This document shows positions 24,395 to 32,157 of a stretch of DNA of 45,660 nt, piece after piece. Every line of letters begins with the position of its first letter. Position 1 is the first letter of the stretch. The stretch is from Deltaproteobacteria bacterium (GTDB lineage: Bacteria > Desulfobacterota > Syntrophobacteria > Syntrophobacterales > Syntrophobacteraceae), in the NCBI GenBank assembly GCA_021777755.1, contig JAJYDE010000033.1, positions 1 through 45,660 of the forward strand, written 5' to 3'. Both the position numbers and the translations under genes were made by a program. The notes under the pieces were generated by a model. It saw only the letters and a list, made by a program, of their open reading frames with translations. It ran no database searches and was not told the DNA's origin.

Positions 24395-25828
24395 TTGGGA
24401 GTCGATTCCGACTGTCTGCCGCGGATCAGCCAAATCGGGCAAGCCAAGGTCCGGCTGCCCCAGGCCGAGTCGCCTCCCAGGATTTTGATCCTGGACGACA
24501 GCCCCACCATCCGCTACACGCTAAAAAAAGATCTGCGACAGATGGGGGCCATCGTTTCCGAAGCCGCAAACGGGGTCGATGGTCTAAATATCGCGGAGGC
24601 CGAGGATTTCGATCTCATCATTACAGATGTGGAAATGCCGCTCATGGACGGCTTTACCTTCTGCGCGAAGCTGAAGAGCCATCCGACCAAGAATTCCATC
24701 CCGGTGGTGATCCTTAGTTCCAGGGAAAACGAAGCGGATATCGAATATGCTTTCAAGGTGGGCGCTTCCAATTATATTACCAAATCCAATGCCAGAAAGG
24801 ATATCCGCGACCGCGTAAAGGAAATTCTCGACAGAAGGTCTCTGTTGAATGGCAGAACGGTCCTCGTGGTGGATGATTCGCCCTCCATACGCAACCTGAT
24901 CGACAAGGCCCTGAAAAAGGCTGGGTTTCGCGTCCTCCTGGCCGAAAACGGGCAAATTGCCCTCGATTTGCTCGGGCGCTATTTACCCGATCTGATATTG
25001 AGTGATCTGCACATGCCAATGCTGGACGGGCTGGAGTTGTGCAAGATCGTTCACAACAACAGGGACCTTGCACAAATCCCCTTTATTATAATGAGTTCGG
25101 ACGGCGACCGGGCGAAGATGCGCCAACTGCTCGAATACGGCGCCTCCTCCTATCTCGTCAAGCCTTTCAATATCGAACAGTTGGTGGTTACCACCGAGAG
25201 ATTTCTCTCCGATTATTTCGGCCGGGTTTTGAGTGAGCGTAAGCATCTCGAAGCCGAGCGGCAAATGTTGATTGCCAGTATCAGCAGCCTGGTCCTGGCT
25301 CTTGAAGCGCGCGACCAGTACACACGCGGCCATTCGGAATCGGTCGCCTCGCTCGTGGTCGATATGGCCCGCGAGATGTCCATGAACGAGGGTCTTATCG
25401 AAAGGGCCAGAATCGCCGGCAAACTTCACGATCTGGGCAAGATTGGAATTCGTGACGACATTTTGCTAAAATCCGGTCCCCTAAATGACGAGGAATGGAA
25501 AATCCTGCAGCTTCACCCCATCATGGGGGCTGAAATCCTTAGTCCCATCGCAAGCCTTGCCGATATCATTCCCGCCATCCGCAGCCATCACGAAAGAATC
25601 GACGGAAAAGGCTACCCCGAAGGGTTGAAAGGGGAGCAAATCCCTCTTCTTGCCCGTATGGTCGCCGTGGCCGACACCTATGACGCCCTCACAAGCGACC
25701 GTCCCTACAGAAAGGGATTTTCCAACGAGGAGGCTTTGGCGATCATAAAAAAAGCCAAGGGCGAGCAGCTCTGCCCGGAATGCGTGGAGAGCTTTCTTAG
25801 ATCTGTGGAAAAACACAGCCTGGATTGA
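24395..25828 (+). CDS. Double-receiver HD-GYP protein (putative cyclic-di-GMP phosphodiesterase)
   Basis: A 477-residue response regulator. Receiver 1 has LILDDSPTIRYTL and phospho-acceptor Asp in LIITDVEMPLMDGF; receiver 2 has VLVVDDSPSIRNLI and LILSDLHMPMLDGL. A coiled linker leads to a complete HD-GYP domain: GHSESVASLV, the HD pair in AGKLHDLGKIGI, RSHHERIDGKGYPEGLKG and VAVADTYDALTSDRPYR. All expected metal-binding residues are present, so c-di-GMP hydrolysis is likely. GGAAGG at 24381-24386 stands eight bases before TTG 24395, which I take as the start; another TTG lies at 24368. The sensor kinase is not adjacent. Its substrate links it to the pilus, flagellum and surface genes in the window. 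Confidence 0.88.
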   Translation: MGVDSDCLPRISQIGQAKVRLPQAESPPRILILDDSPTIRYTLKKDLRQMGAIVSEAANGVDGLNIAEAEDFDLIITDVEMPLMDGFTFCAKLKSHPTKNSIPVVILSSRENEADIEYAFKVGASNYITKSNARKDIRDRVKEILDRRSLLNGRTVLVVDDSPSIRNLIDKALKKAGFRVLLAENGQIALDLLGRYLPDLILSDLHMPMLDGLELCKIVHNNRDLAQIPFIIMSSDGDRAKMRQLLEYGASSYLVKPFNIEQLVVTTERFLSDYFGRVLSERKHLEAERQMLIASISSLVLALEARDQYTRGHSESVASLVVDMAREMSMNEGLIERARIAGKLHDLGKIGIRDDILLKSGPLNDEEWKILQLHPIMGAEILSPIASLADIIPAIRSHHERIDGKGYPEGLKGEQIPLLARMVAVADTYDALTSDRPYRKGFSNEEALAIIKKAKGEQLCPECVESFLRSVEKHSLD

Positions 25829-25894
25829 ATCGGCGCCTTGCCGAAGTCCTCTGCCGCCCCCCCCGATCGCTTATAATTGCAGACTCCCGCCGGT

Positions 25895-25944
25895 CCGATT
25901 GAAATCAATCGGGGAAAGAAGTAGTATCCGCGTTGAGCACGCGG
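25895..25944 (+). promoter_or_regulatory. Two tandem hairpins in the leader of the DUF3842-cobU-birA operon
   Basis: CCGATTG-AAAT-CAATCGG (25895-25912) and CCGCGT-TGAGC-ACGCGG (25928-25944) are perfect stems, 15 bases apart. They lie after a TATAAT at 25872-25877 that could be a -10 box with no good -35. They would fold in the 5' leader. No T-tract follows and no known riboswitch signature, cobalamin box included, was seen. Their role is open. Confidence 0.4.
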
Positions 25945-25953
25945 AGTTTGCTC

Positions 25954-26091
25954 ATGGAATTAGAAAGAATAGAGGTTTTTACCCGCGATGAGTACAAAGG
26001 GGTGCAGGAATCCTTTGCACAAGGGAGGTCTCGTGATTCGAATTGCCGTAATAGACGGTCAGGGCGGTGGAATCGGCGCCACCGTCATTAA
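25954..26091 (+). CDS. Possible 45-residue leader ORF overlapping DUF3842
   Basis: The frame starts with ATG (25954), has CGGAG seven bases upstream and reads MELERIEVFTRDEYKGVQES before an Arg-rich tail that overlaps the DUF3842 start in another frame. The first half looks like ordinary protein, the second half is a shadow of the next gene. It may be a small leader peptide, or the remnant of a longer protein. Evidence is limited to the ribosome-binding site and composition. Confidence 0.25.
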   Translation: MELERIEVFTRDEYKGVQESFAQGRSRDSNCRNRRSGRWNRRHRH

Positions 26092-26464
26092 GAAGATAAA
26101 GGAAGCTTTCGGAGAACGCGCAGAACTGTGGGCACTTGGGACAAATGCCATCGCCACGGCGCAAATGTTGAAAGCCGGGGCCAACCGCGGCGCCACGGGC
26201 GAAAACGCAATCCGCCACAGCACCGCCCGGGTTGATGTGATCATTGGCGCCATGGCCATCTTGGTCGCAAATGCCATGATGGGCGAAATGACCGCCGCCA
26301 TGGTTTGCGCCATCGGAGAATCCAAGGCCGCCAAGTTGATCCTGCCCCTCACACAGGAACCCATCTCGGTTGTGGGAACCATCAGGGAACCTCTCCCACA
26401 CATGGTCGACAGGCTCATAAACGAACATCTTTCGCACTATGTGGCCGCGATGGAGGACAATTGA
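26033..26464 (+). CDS. DUF3842 family protein
   Basis: A 143-residue protein of the DUF3842 family, known to me only as a conserved uncharacterised family. The N-terminus IRIAVIDGQGGGIGATVIKK has a Gly-rich loop after a beta strand that suggests nucleotide binding. The rest is Ala- and Met-rich (GAMAILVANAMMGEMTAAM). GTG 26033 is preferred, with GGGAGG a few bases upstream; the ATG at 25988 has none. Its stop overlaps the cobU ATG by one base (TGATG), so the two are translationally coupled, hinting at a link to cobamide or nucleotide metabolism. Confidence 0.82.
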   Translation: MIRIAVIDGQGGGIGATVIKKIKEAFGERAELWALGTNAIATAQMLKAGANRGATGENAIRHSTARVDVIIGAMAILVANAMMGEMTAAMVCAIGESKAAKLILPLTQEPISVVGTIREPLPHMVDRLINEHLSHYVAAMEDN

Positions 26465-27000
26465 TGGGTGCCGCGGACCCGGTTGTCGGGACTCCTCTAC
26501 TGGTTCTCGGGGGGGCAAGGAGCGGGAAGAGTTCCTTTGCCGAATCGGTTGTGGCCCGTTTCAGCCCCCCTTATGTCTATGTGGCCACAGCCCGGCCCCT
26601 CGATGATGAAATGAAAGAGCGCATACGAACGCACAGGGAACGCCGCAAGCAACTGTGGGACACTATTGAGGAGCCGCTCGAACTCTGTTCGGTCCTGGAG
26701 GGTCTGAAGTCTTCGGGAAAACCTGTGCTGGTCGATTGCATAACGCTGTGGCTGAGCAACATGCTCTGTTCGCGGTCCGATGACACCGAAGCCGCCCTTG
26801 AGCGGCTATGCGAGACCATCGGGTCTGTGGATTATCCCCTGGTGATCGTTTCCAACGAAACAGGATCGGGCATAGTGCCCGTCAACTCGCTCGCCCGAAG
26901 GTTCCGGGACCTTTCGGGCTTTGCCAACCAAAGACTGGCCGCGGCCTGCCAATCGGTTTTCCTGGTCACCGCGGGCCTGCCGATGCGCCTCAAGGGATAG
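26464..27000 (+). CDS. cobU: Adenosylcobinamide kinase / guanylyltransferase
   Basis: A 178-residue CobU/CobP-type bifunctional enzyme. It phosphorylates adenosylcobinamide and then adds GMP in nucleotide-loop assembly of cobamides. Visible motifs are the P-loop VLGGARSGKSSFAE, YVATARPLDDEMKERI with the catalytic HRERR that follows, LVDCITLWLSNML and VSNETGSGIVPVN. Length is normal. No other cobamide gene is adjacent, so it may serve scavenging. It lies between DUF3842 (one-base overlap) and birA (14 bases). Confidence 0.94.
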   Translation: MGAADPVVGTPLLVLGGARSGKSSFAESVVARFSPPYVYVATARPLDDEMKERIRTHRERRKQLWDTIEEPLELCSVLEGLKSSGKPVLVDCITLWLSNMLCSRSDDTEAALERLCETIGSVDYPLVIVSNETGSGIVPVNSLARRFRDLSGFANQRLAAACQSVFLVTAGLPMRLKG

Positions 27001-27014
27001 GGAGATCTTCGCGG

Positions 27015-28013
27015 ATGGCTTTGGCAAAATCCACTCATCTGGAAATCCTGAGGCTTCTCAAGCAAAACCAGGGCGCCTTTGTCTCCGGCGTCGTCCTGGC
27101 TGAGAAAGTCTCCATCAGCCGGCCCGCGGTCTGGAAGCATATCAAGCGGCTCAAGGCTTTGGGCTACGAGGTTCAAAGCCATCCGAGGCTGGGCTACATG
27201 CTGGTGGAGGTACCCGACTCTCTCGAGCGTGAGGAAATTTTTCCAAATCTTACCACCAGTTGGCTTGCCCGTTCATACCATTACCTCCCGACGACCGGAT
27301 CGACAAACGATCACGGCTTGGTTCTGGCCGCCGGGGGCGCTCCGCACGGAAGCCTGGTGGTGGCCGAAGAGCAGACAAAAGGGCGGGGGCGCCTTAAGCG
27401 CCAATGGCTCTCCAGTGCCGGCCGGGGGATTTATCTTTCCATACTGCTGCGAGACCTTTTGCCCATCCGGGTGGCCCCCCAGTCCTCCTTTGTCGGCTCC
27501 CTCGCTCTGGTCAAAATGCTGCGAAAAGAATTCGATATACCCGCCTCCATCAAATGGCCCAACGATGTCTTGATAAATGGACGAAAGGTTGCCGGAATTT
27601 TGACCGAAACTCAGTCCGATCAGGATTTTTCCCGGTTCATCGTCTTGGGTATGGGCATAAACGTCAACCACACCAAAGAGGAATTGAGCGGCCCTTTTCG
27701 CTACCCGGCGACTTCCATCGCCATCGAAACCGGATATGCCGTGAAGAGGCAGGAAGTGCTCCTGCGGTTTCTCGAAGGCTTCGAGCGTGACTACGAGCGT
27801 TTTATCAAAAACGGTCTTGCGGCTCTTTTGCCCGAAATCGAACAATACACGACGATGATCGGCAAGACTGTTACGGTGGTGTTCGGAGAGCGTGAAATTA
27901 CAGGGAAGGCCTGCGGGGTTTCCGATGAGGGGGCGCTTTTGCTCCTGGGCGAAGAGGGCTCCCGTGAATCGGTGTGGGCCGGAGATGTGGTGCGCATCGA
28001 GGGCGGTTTCTAA
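27015..28013 (+). CDS. birA: Biotin-protein ligase / biotin operon repressor
   Basis: A 332-residue bifunctional BirA. An N-terminal winged helix (about 5-65: VSGVVLAEKVSISRPAVWKH, RLGYMLVEVPD) precedes the ligase core with TTGSTND, EEQTKGRGRLKRQW, the lysine-containing KWPNDVLINGRKVAGILTE, and the C-terminal SH3-like cap. It makes biotinyl-AMP and attaches biotin to carboxylase carrier proteins; the helix-turn-helix suggests it also represses biotin genes. GGGAG precedes the ATG. It is the last gene of the operon, followed by a clear terminator. Confidence 0.95.
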   Translation: MALAKSTHLEILRLLKQNQGAFVSGVVLAEKVSISRPAVWKHIKRLKALGYEVQSHPRLGYMLVEVPDSLEREEIFPNLTTSWLARSYHYLPTTGSTNDHGLVLAAGGAPHGSLVVAEEQTKGRGRLKRQWLSSAGRGIYLSILLRDLLPIRVAPQSSFVGSLALVKMLRKEFDIPASIKWPNDVLINGRKVAGILTETQSDQDFSRFIVLGMGINVNHTKEELSGPFRYPATSIAIETGYAVKRQEVLLRFLEGFERDYERFIKNGLAALLPEIEQYTTMIGKTVTVVFGEREITGKACGVSDEGALLLLGEEGSRESVWAGDVVRIEGGF

Positions 28014-28060
28014 ATAAAATGGGCGCCTGGTCAAAGGTGGTTTTGCGGAACTGAAGGAAA

Positions 28061-28093
28061 CGGGGAGCGGGAAATTATCCCGCCCCCGTTTTT
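28061..28093 (+). terminator. Rho-independent terminator after birA
   Basis: Arms GCGGGA (28067-28072) and TCCCGC (28078-28083) extend through CGGGG (28061-28065) and CCCCG (28084-28088) with one bulged A, giving 11 GC-rich pairs, followed by five T. It lies between birA and the end of the opposing surface-protein gene. Confidence 0.88.
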
Positions 28094-28100
28094 GCATCTT

Positions 28101-29981
28101 CTATCTAACGACCACCAGTTCGGTAGCCTTGGACCTGAGGCCGTTTTTGTCGGTAACGGTCAGGGTGAAACTCAAGACGTTGGAGTATGTGCCGGAGTAT
28201 TTCGCGGCCTTAAACGATGGGGTGGGAGACGTCGGATCCGATAATTGCACCGGAATTCCTCCCGCCTGGCGCCATCGATAGGAGGCGATCCCGCTGGCGG
28301 CCGTCGATGTCGAGCCGTTTAGTTTTACGTATTGTCCGGAGCTAACGCTCTGCTCCGGGCCAACGGCGGCTTTGGGGGCCGATGCGGCGGAAGCCGCGGG
28401 GTTGACGTTGACAAAACAGAAGTCGGTCGCTTCAAGACCGAGCCTGTCGGTTACCGTCAGCATGAAACACAGGGACGCATAACCGTTGGCCGTGCGAGGC
28501 GCGGTGAATGTGGGAGTTGACGACGCCGGATTGGACAGAGTGACTTTAGGTCCGTCAAGTTGCTGCCAATAATAGGATTTGAGATAGTCATAAGAGTAAT
28601 TCGAAGGACCTTGGGAAGCCGTTCCATTGAGTTCGGTCGCGGCCCCTTCCCCTACTGTCTGATTCGGGCCCGCGTTCGCGGTTGGGGCCGTGGTATAATA
28701 GTAAGACGAATTGACGATACAAGTTGATGTGGAACTGACCCCGTTTTTGTCGGTCGCGGTAAGCTGGAAGCCGAACTCGCCCGTACTGTCGGGAGTTTTG
28801 AATCCGGTCGTGATCGCGTTGGGAGACCCGATGGATACCGTCTGGCCGCTTGTTTGGACCCAATGGTAGGAGGCCAAGCCGGGGCCGCCCACATCGGTCG
28901 TGTTCAATGCGCTAAGAGTTGCGGCATTGTCCTCGCCGACCGTTTGATTCGGACCGGCGTCTGCGACAGGGCCTTGCGCCGCGGCGGTAAAGCTCGCCGA
29001 GATCGTATGGTTGGCCGAGACCTTGTAGAATGTGTAGCCGCCGGAGGCTCCGATCGATGTTCCATCCACCAGCACCGAGGATATTTGGAAGCCCGCGGCC
29101 GGGTTTATGCTGAAGGTCTGGTTTGCCCCCGCGCCCACCGATACGGTCCCCGCGGGTGATATGGAGCCGTTGGGGCCTGCCGAGGCGCTGATCGAATAGT
29201 TGGTCGGAGTGTCGGCGACAAAACTGGCCGAAATGGTATGGTTTGCCGTAACATTTGAAAATGTGTAGCCGGCCGTCGCGCCGACGGAGGCACCGTCAAC
29301 CAGCACGCCGGCTATGCTGTATCCAGGGGTCGGGGTTATCGTAAATGTCTGGCTGCCTCCCGACCGCACACTGACCGAACCCGAAGGCGATATGACTCCG
29401 TTTGCCCCGGGGGTCGCACTGATCGTGTAGGAAATATTGGTCGGCGCAGTCGAGAATGTGGCCGTAATGGTGTGGCTGGCCGAAATGTTGGGAAAAGTGT
29501 AGCTGGCGACCGCCCCAACAGAGGTCCCGTCCACCTGCACGTTGGAGATGACATAACCCGAGGCGGGAATAATGGAAAATGACTGGCTTGAACCCCGGGT
29601 TTGGAAAAGATTTCCCGACGGTGAGATTGAGCCGCCCGATCCCGCCGAAGCGCTCAGTGAATCGATAACCAGCTCCGAGGACAGGGAACTCTGATTATTA
29701 TTGCTGTCGTAAGCCGAAACTGCCAGATAATAGCTTTGGGAAGAAAGGTTTTGCATCGTCGCGGTCGTGGCGTCTCCCGCATTCAATGTACTCGTGTAAT
29801 TTCCAGACGTTGTGCCGTAATGGACATCGTAGCCCGCCACCTGGCCGGAATCGGCGTTCCATCCTATAACCGCCTGCGAGGCTGAAGCCGCCTGTGGAAA
29901 AGATATTGGAAGCAATAACGAGATTGAAAAAATTGAGATGGCAGATAACCTGATTTTTCTGAAAATTGAACCTTTCGACAT
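28101..29981 (-). CDS. Secreted FN3 / B-repeat / PKD multidomain surface protein
   Basis: A 626-residue exported protein. A signal peptide (about 1-34) is followed by a fibronectin-III-like domain (37-108; YDVHYGTTSGNYT, YYLAVSAYDSNNNQS). Three near-identical repeats of about 74 residues come next (starting near 110, 186 and 262). Each has GANGxISPSG, a central FSI/FTI strand, VxVDGTSVGAxxxYTF and NHTISASF, the pattern of InlB-type B-repeats. Three PKD/REJ-like domains end the protein (about 340-430, 437-530, 540-626; ADAGPNQTVGE, FTLTVTDKNGL). There is no sortase or membrane anchor, and no catalytic motif. Such proteins act in adhesion or matrix formation outside the cell. AAGGAT stands before the ATG, and a structured leader lies just upstream at 30022-30106. 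Confidence 0.87.
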   Translation of the reverse strand: MSKGSIFRKIRLSAISIFSISLLLPISFPQAASASQAVIGWNADSGQVAGYDVHYGTTSGNYTSTLNAGDATTATMQNLSSQSYYLAVSAYDSNNNQSSLSSELVIDSLSASAGSGGSISPSGNLFQTRGSSQSFSIIPASGYVISNVQVDGTSVGAVASYTFPNISASHTITATFSTAPTNISYTISATPGANGVISPSGSVSVRSGGSQTFTITPTPGYSIAGVLVDGASVGATAGYTFSNVTANHTISASFVADTPTNYSISASAGPNGSISPAGTVSVGAGANQTFSINPAAGFQISSVLVDGTSIGASGGYTFYKVSANHTISASFTAAAQGPVADAGPNQTVGEDNAATLSALNTTDVGGPGLASYHWVQTSGQTVSIGSPNAITTGFKTPDSTGEFGFQLTATDKNGVSSTSTCIVNSSYYYTTAPTANAGPNQTVGEGAATELNGTASQGPSNYSYDYLKSYYWQQLDGPKVTLSNPASSTPTFTAPRTANGYASLCFMLTVTDRLGLEATDFCFVNVNPAASAASAPKAAVGPEQSVSSGQYVKLNGSTSTAASGIASYRWRQAGGIPVQLSDPTSPTPSFKAAKYSGTYSNVLSFTLTVTDKNGLRSKATELVVVR

Positions 29982-30021
29982 AACTTATCCTTGCTTGCAG
30001 TCTTGTGATAAACGAGGAGGG

Positions 30022-30106
30022 CACGGTCCGGGCCGCACATGGCAAGTCTGCGATATTCCACGGACCGCTTTGCCGTACCTCACCCTTGCAACCGCGGGGG
30101 CGGTTG
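30022..30106 (-). promoter_or_regulatory. Structured 5' leader of the surface-protein gene
   Basis: On the minus strand the leader can fold into two parts. Arms 30089-30095 and 30100-30106 form a seven-pair hairpin with a CCCC loop. Arms 30061-30067 (CGGTCCG in the RNA) and 30024-30030 (CGGACCG) close a domain that contains a further CGCA/TGCG stem and is flanked by GGCA/TGCC pairs. A conserved-looking GGCAAAGC sits at the junction. It ends about 40 bases before the start codon. It resembles a riboswitch in layout, but I could not match it to a known class. Confidence 0.35.
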
Positions 30107-30549
30107 TTCCATTCCGATTGGATTGGTAATCAGAGTGTTTTCCGGGATGGATATCCCTATGTCAGATATCAAGCAAGAATGGTACCAGCAGGGATGAATA
30201 CGAGTCCCAACACGGATGACGATATATCGCTGGAAGCTGAAATGCGTTGATCTTTTAATGACTTGAAGATATTGATGTATTCAGATGCAGTTTAGGAAAA
30301 AATATTCTGGCACAATTGGTGACTGCGGAAATATCTACTTTAAAACCACGGATATAGTGGATCTTCACCGTTTCTGGAAGTGAAGTCGAAGTGGCTGACG
30401 CCATACTCAAATTGCAGTAGATCTGAAGGAATTTTCATACAGGCCTGTAGGCGTGAAGCCACAATTCTCAAAATCGAAATTCGGATTTCATATCAGGAAA
30501 AGAGGATTACATATCAAGTGGGTGCTGATTCGCTCTTCGGTTGGCCCTC
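30107..30549. other. AT-richer intergenic stretch
   Basis: About 440 bases between the surface-protein gene and the TPR-glycosyltransferase gene, AT-rich relative to the flanks. Short open frames here lack ribosome-binding sites and motifs. It probably contains the promoter of the surface-protein gene. A repeated GATATC(C) motif occurs around 30150-30170. Nothing else was recognised. Confidence 0.4.
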
Positions 30550-32106
30550 TCATATCCATTTCGTCATCAGTTCTTGAACGATATCGGAAACAAGCCCGGC
30601 CCAGTCTCCGGGAACCTTTTGGCGGAATATTCGCGCGGTGGGATACCACGGGCAATCATTGCGACTCAGGCGCCATCGCCACTCCCCGGAGTAGCGCAGC
30701 ATGATCCAGACCGGCTTTCCAAGGGCTCCTGCCAGGTGTGCGACGGCCGAATCGACGCTGATCACCATGTCGAGATTTTCCATCAGGGCGGCGGTTTCGG
30801 CGAAGTCGCGGAATTCTTCAGCCGGGCGGGAAATTTGCCCCATCGACTCGATTAGCGGTCTGTCTTGCGCGGGAACTTCCTTTTGCAGACTGATGAAGTC
30901 GGCGTCCAGATCGAGCAGCGGCCGTAACATTTCAAGGCGCATATCGCGCGTGTGGTTCAGCGGCTCTTTTCTTCTTCCGGCCCAGGCAAGGCCGATCCTT
31001 GGCCGTGCCCGCGAGCCGAACCCGCCGTGAAAATTTTGGACCTCCAGGCTCTGCGCCCCGAGGTAGGGAATCGCGGCAGGGATGCAACCCGGTGTTGTAT
31101 CCAAGGCCAGAGGCAGGCTCATGAGCGGGCAATGGAAGTCATGGGGGGGTAATGGCTCCGCGTTGGTTATAATCGACACGCGGCACTCGAGGGATTTGGC
31201 CAGCCTTTGCAACACGGCTGGAACCCTTAGGACGGTTGTCCCGGCAAATTGCGCAACAAGCGGCACATAACGCAAAAACTGGATGGTGTCTCCGTAGCCC
31301 TGTTCGGCCCATAAAAGAATTGTTTTCCGGCGAAGATCCTCTTTCCCAAGCCAACGCGGTTGGGAGGAGCCGCAATTGACTTGCCGCAATTGAGCGGTTT
31401 GCCACCTCGATTCATATTCGCGAAACCCTCGTTGGAAGTCCCCCATGGAAAGGCGGCAATGGCTTCGTTCCATTTTGGCTTCCGCCAGATCGGGCCTGAG
31501 TTCGAGCGCCCGGTCGTAGCCGGCGATGGCTTCATCCATGAGGCCGAGCTTTTGGAGCACATTCGCCCGGTTGAACAAAAGGGCCGCATTGGCCGGCGCC
31601 AGTTCCAGCGCTCGATTATAACCATCGAGAGCCTCCTCGGGCCTGTCCAGGTCAAGCAGAGCGTTGGCGCGCCTGTTCAATATGGTCGCCATCTCGTTCA
31701 TCCGCATGCCCAGGGCCGCGTTATAGTCACGAATCGCATCCTCATGGCGGCGAAGGCGTTGCAAGATCTCGGCACGTTTTAGAAGCGCCTCGACGTTTTC
31801 GCGATTTTCCACGAGGCCGCGGTCGCAGTTCGCCAGAAGGTATTGAAGACACGTGTCGCGCAGTTCGCCTACTTTGGCATTGCCCTCGGTCTTCAAGAAT
31901 TGATCGAAACAGTCGACCGCTTCCTCGGGCCTGCCCGATTCGAACAGAACAATGCCTTTTTCAACCAGGAGGGGAAGGAAGCCAGGATAAAGGGCGGAAG
32001 CTTCCCCCAGCTTTCCAAGAGCTTCTTCATAGTGCTTTTCACGCCGCAGGGAAGTGCTTTCGGCTATCAGATCGAGCGCCTGTTGAGCGCGGGAATTTTT
32101 CTGCAT
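30550..32106 (-). CDS. TPR protein with GT9/GT41-like glycosyltransferase domain
   Basis: A 518-residue protein. The first half is a row of tetratricopeptide repeats (about 15-225), for example AILQRLRRHEDAIRDYNAAL and ANVLQKLGLMDEAIAGYDRA. The second half (about 240-518) resembles the C-terminal nucleotide-sugar-binding fold of heptosyltransferase/O-GlcNAc-transferase-like enzymes: LLWAEQGYGDTIQFLRYVP, RIGLAWAGRRKEPLNHTRD, FISLQKE and DMVISVDSAVAHLAGALGKP. Proteins of this type glycosylate surface proteins. Its position directly behind fliD suggests a flagellar or surface-protein target; this is inferred. ATG 32106 is preferred over the TTG before it; the ribosome-binding site is poor. Confidence 0.85.
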   Translation of the reverse strand: MQKNSRAQQALDLIAESTSLRREKHYEEALGKLGEASALYPGFLPLLVEKGIVLFESGRPEEAVDCFDQFLKTEGNAKVGELRDTCLQYLLANCDRGLVENRENVEALLKRAEILQRLRRHEDAIRDYNAALGMRMNEMATILNRRANALLDLDRPEEALDGYNRALELAPANAALLFNRANVLQKLGLMDEAIAGYDRALELRPDLAEAKMERSHCRLSMGDFQRGFREYESRWQTAQLRQVNCGSSQPRWLGKEDLRRKTILLWAEQGYGDTIQFLRYVPLVAQFAGTTVLRVPAVLQRLAKSLECRVSIITNAEPLPPHDFHCPLMSLPLALDTTPGCIPAAIPYLGAQSLEVQNFHGGFGSRARPRIGLAWAGRRKEPLNHTRDMRLEMLRPLLDLDADFISLQKEVPAQDRPLIESMGQISRPAEEFRDFAETAALMENLDMVISVDSAVAHLAGALGKPVWIMLRYSGEWRWRLSRNDCPWYPTARIFRQKVPGDWAGLVSDIVQELMTKWI

Positions 32107-32127
32107 CAATTGTCCGTAATCCGCAGG

Positions 32128-32157
32128 ATTTGCAGGATCGAGCCCGATCCTGCAAAT
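32128..32157 (-). terminator. 13-bp perfect inverted repeat at the fliD stop
   Basis: ATTTGCAGGATCG (32128-32140) and CGATCCTGCAAAT (32145-32157) pair without mismatch around an AGCC loop, overlapping the fliD stop codon. There is no T-tract. It can act as a transcript-stabilising or attenuating hairpin that lowers expression of the following glycosyltransferase relative to fliD. Confidence 0.6.

Noticed and set aside
30001-30130. GEMM-I (c-di-GMP or cGAMP) riboswitch before the surface-protein gene
   Set aside because: Only one GCAAAGC element is present, and the tetraloop/receptor pair and the AGCCGGGTTGCCG-type segment are missing or too degenerate.
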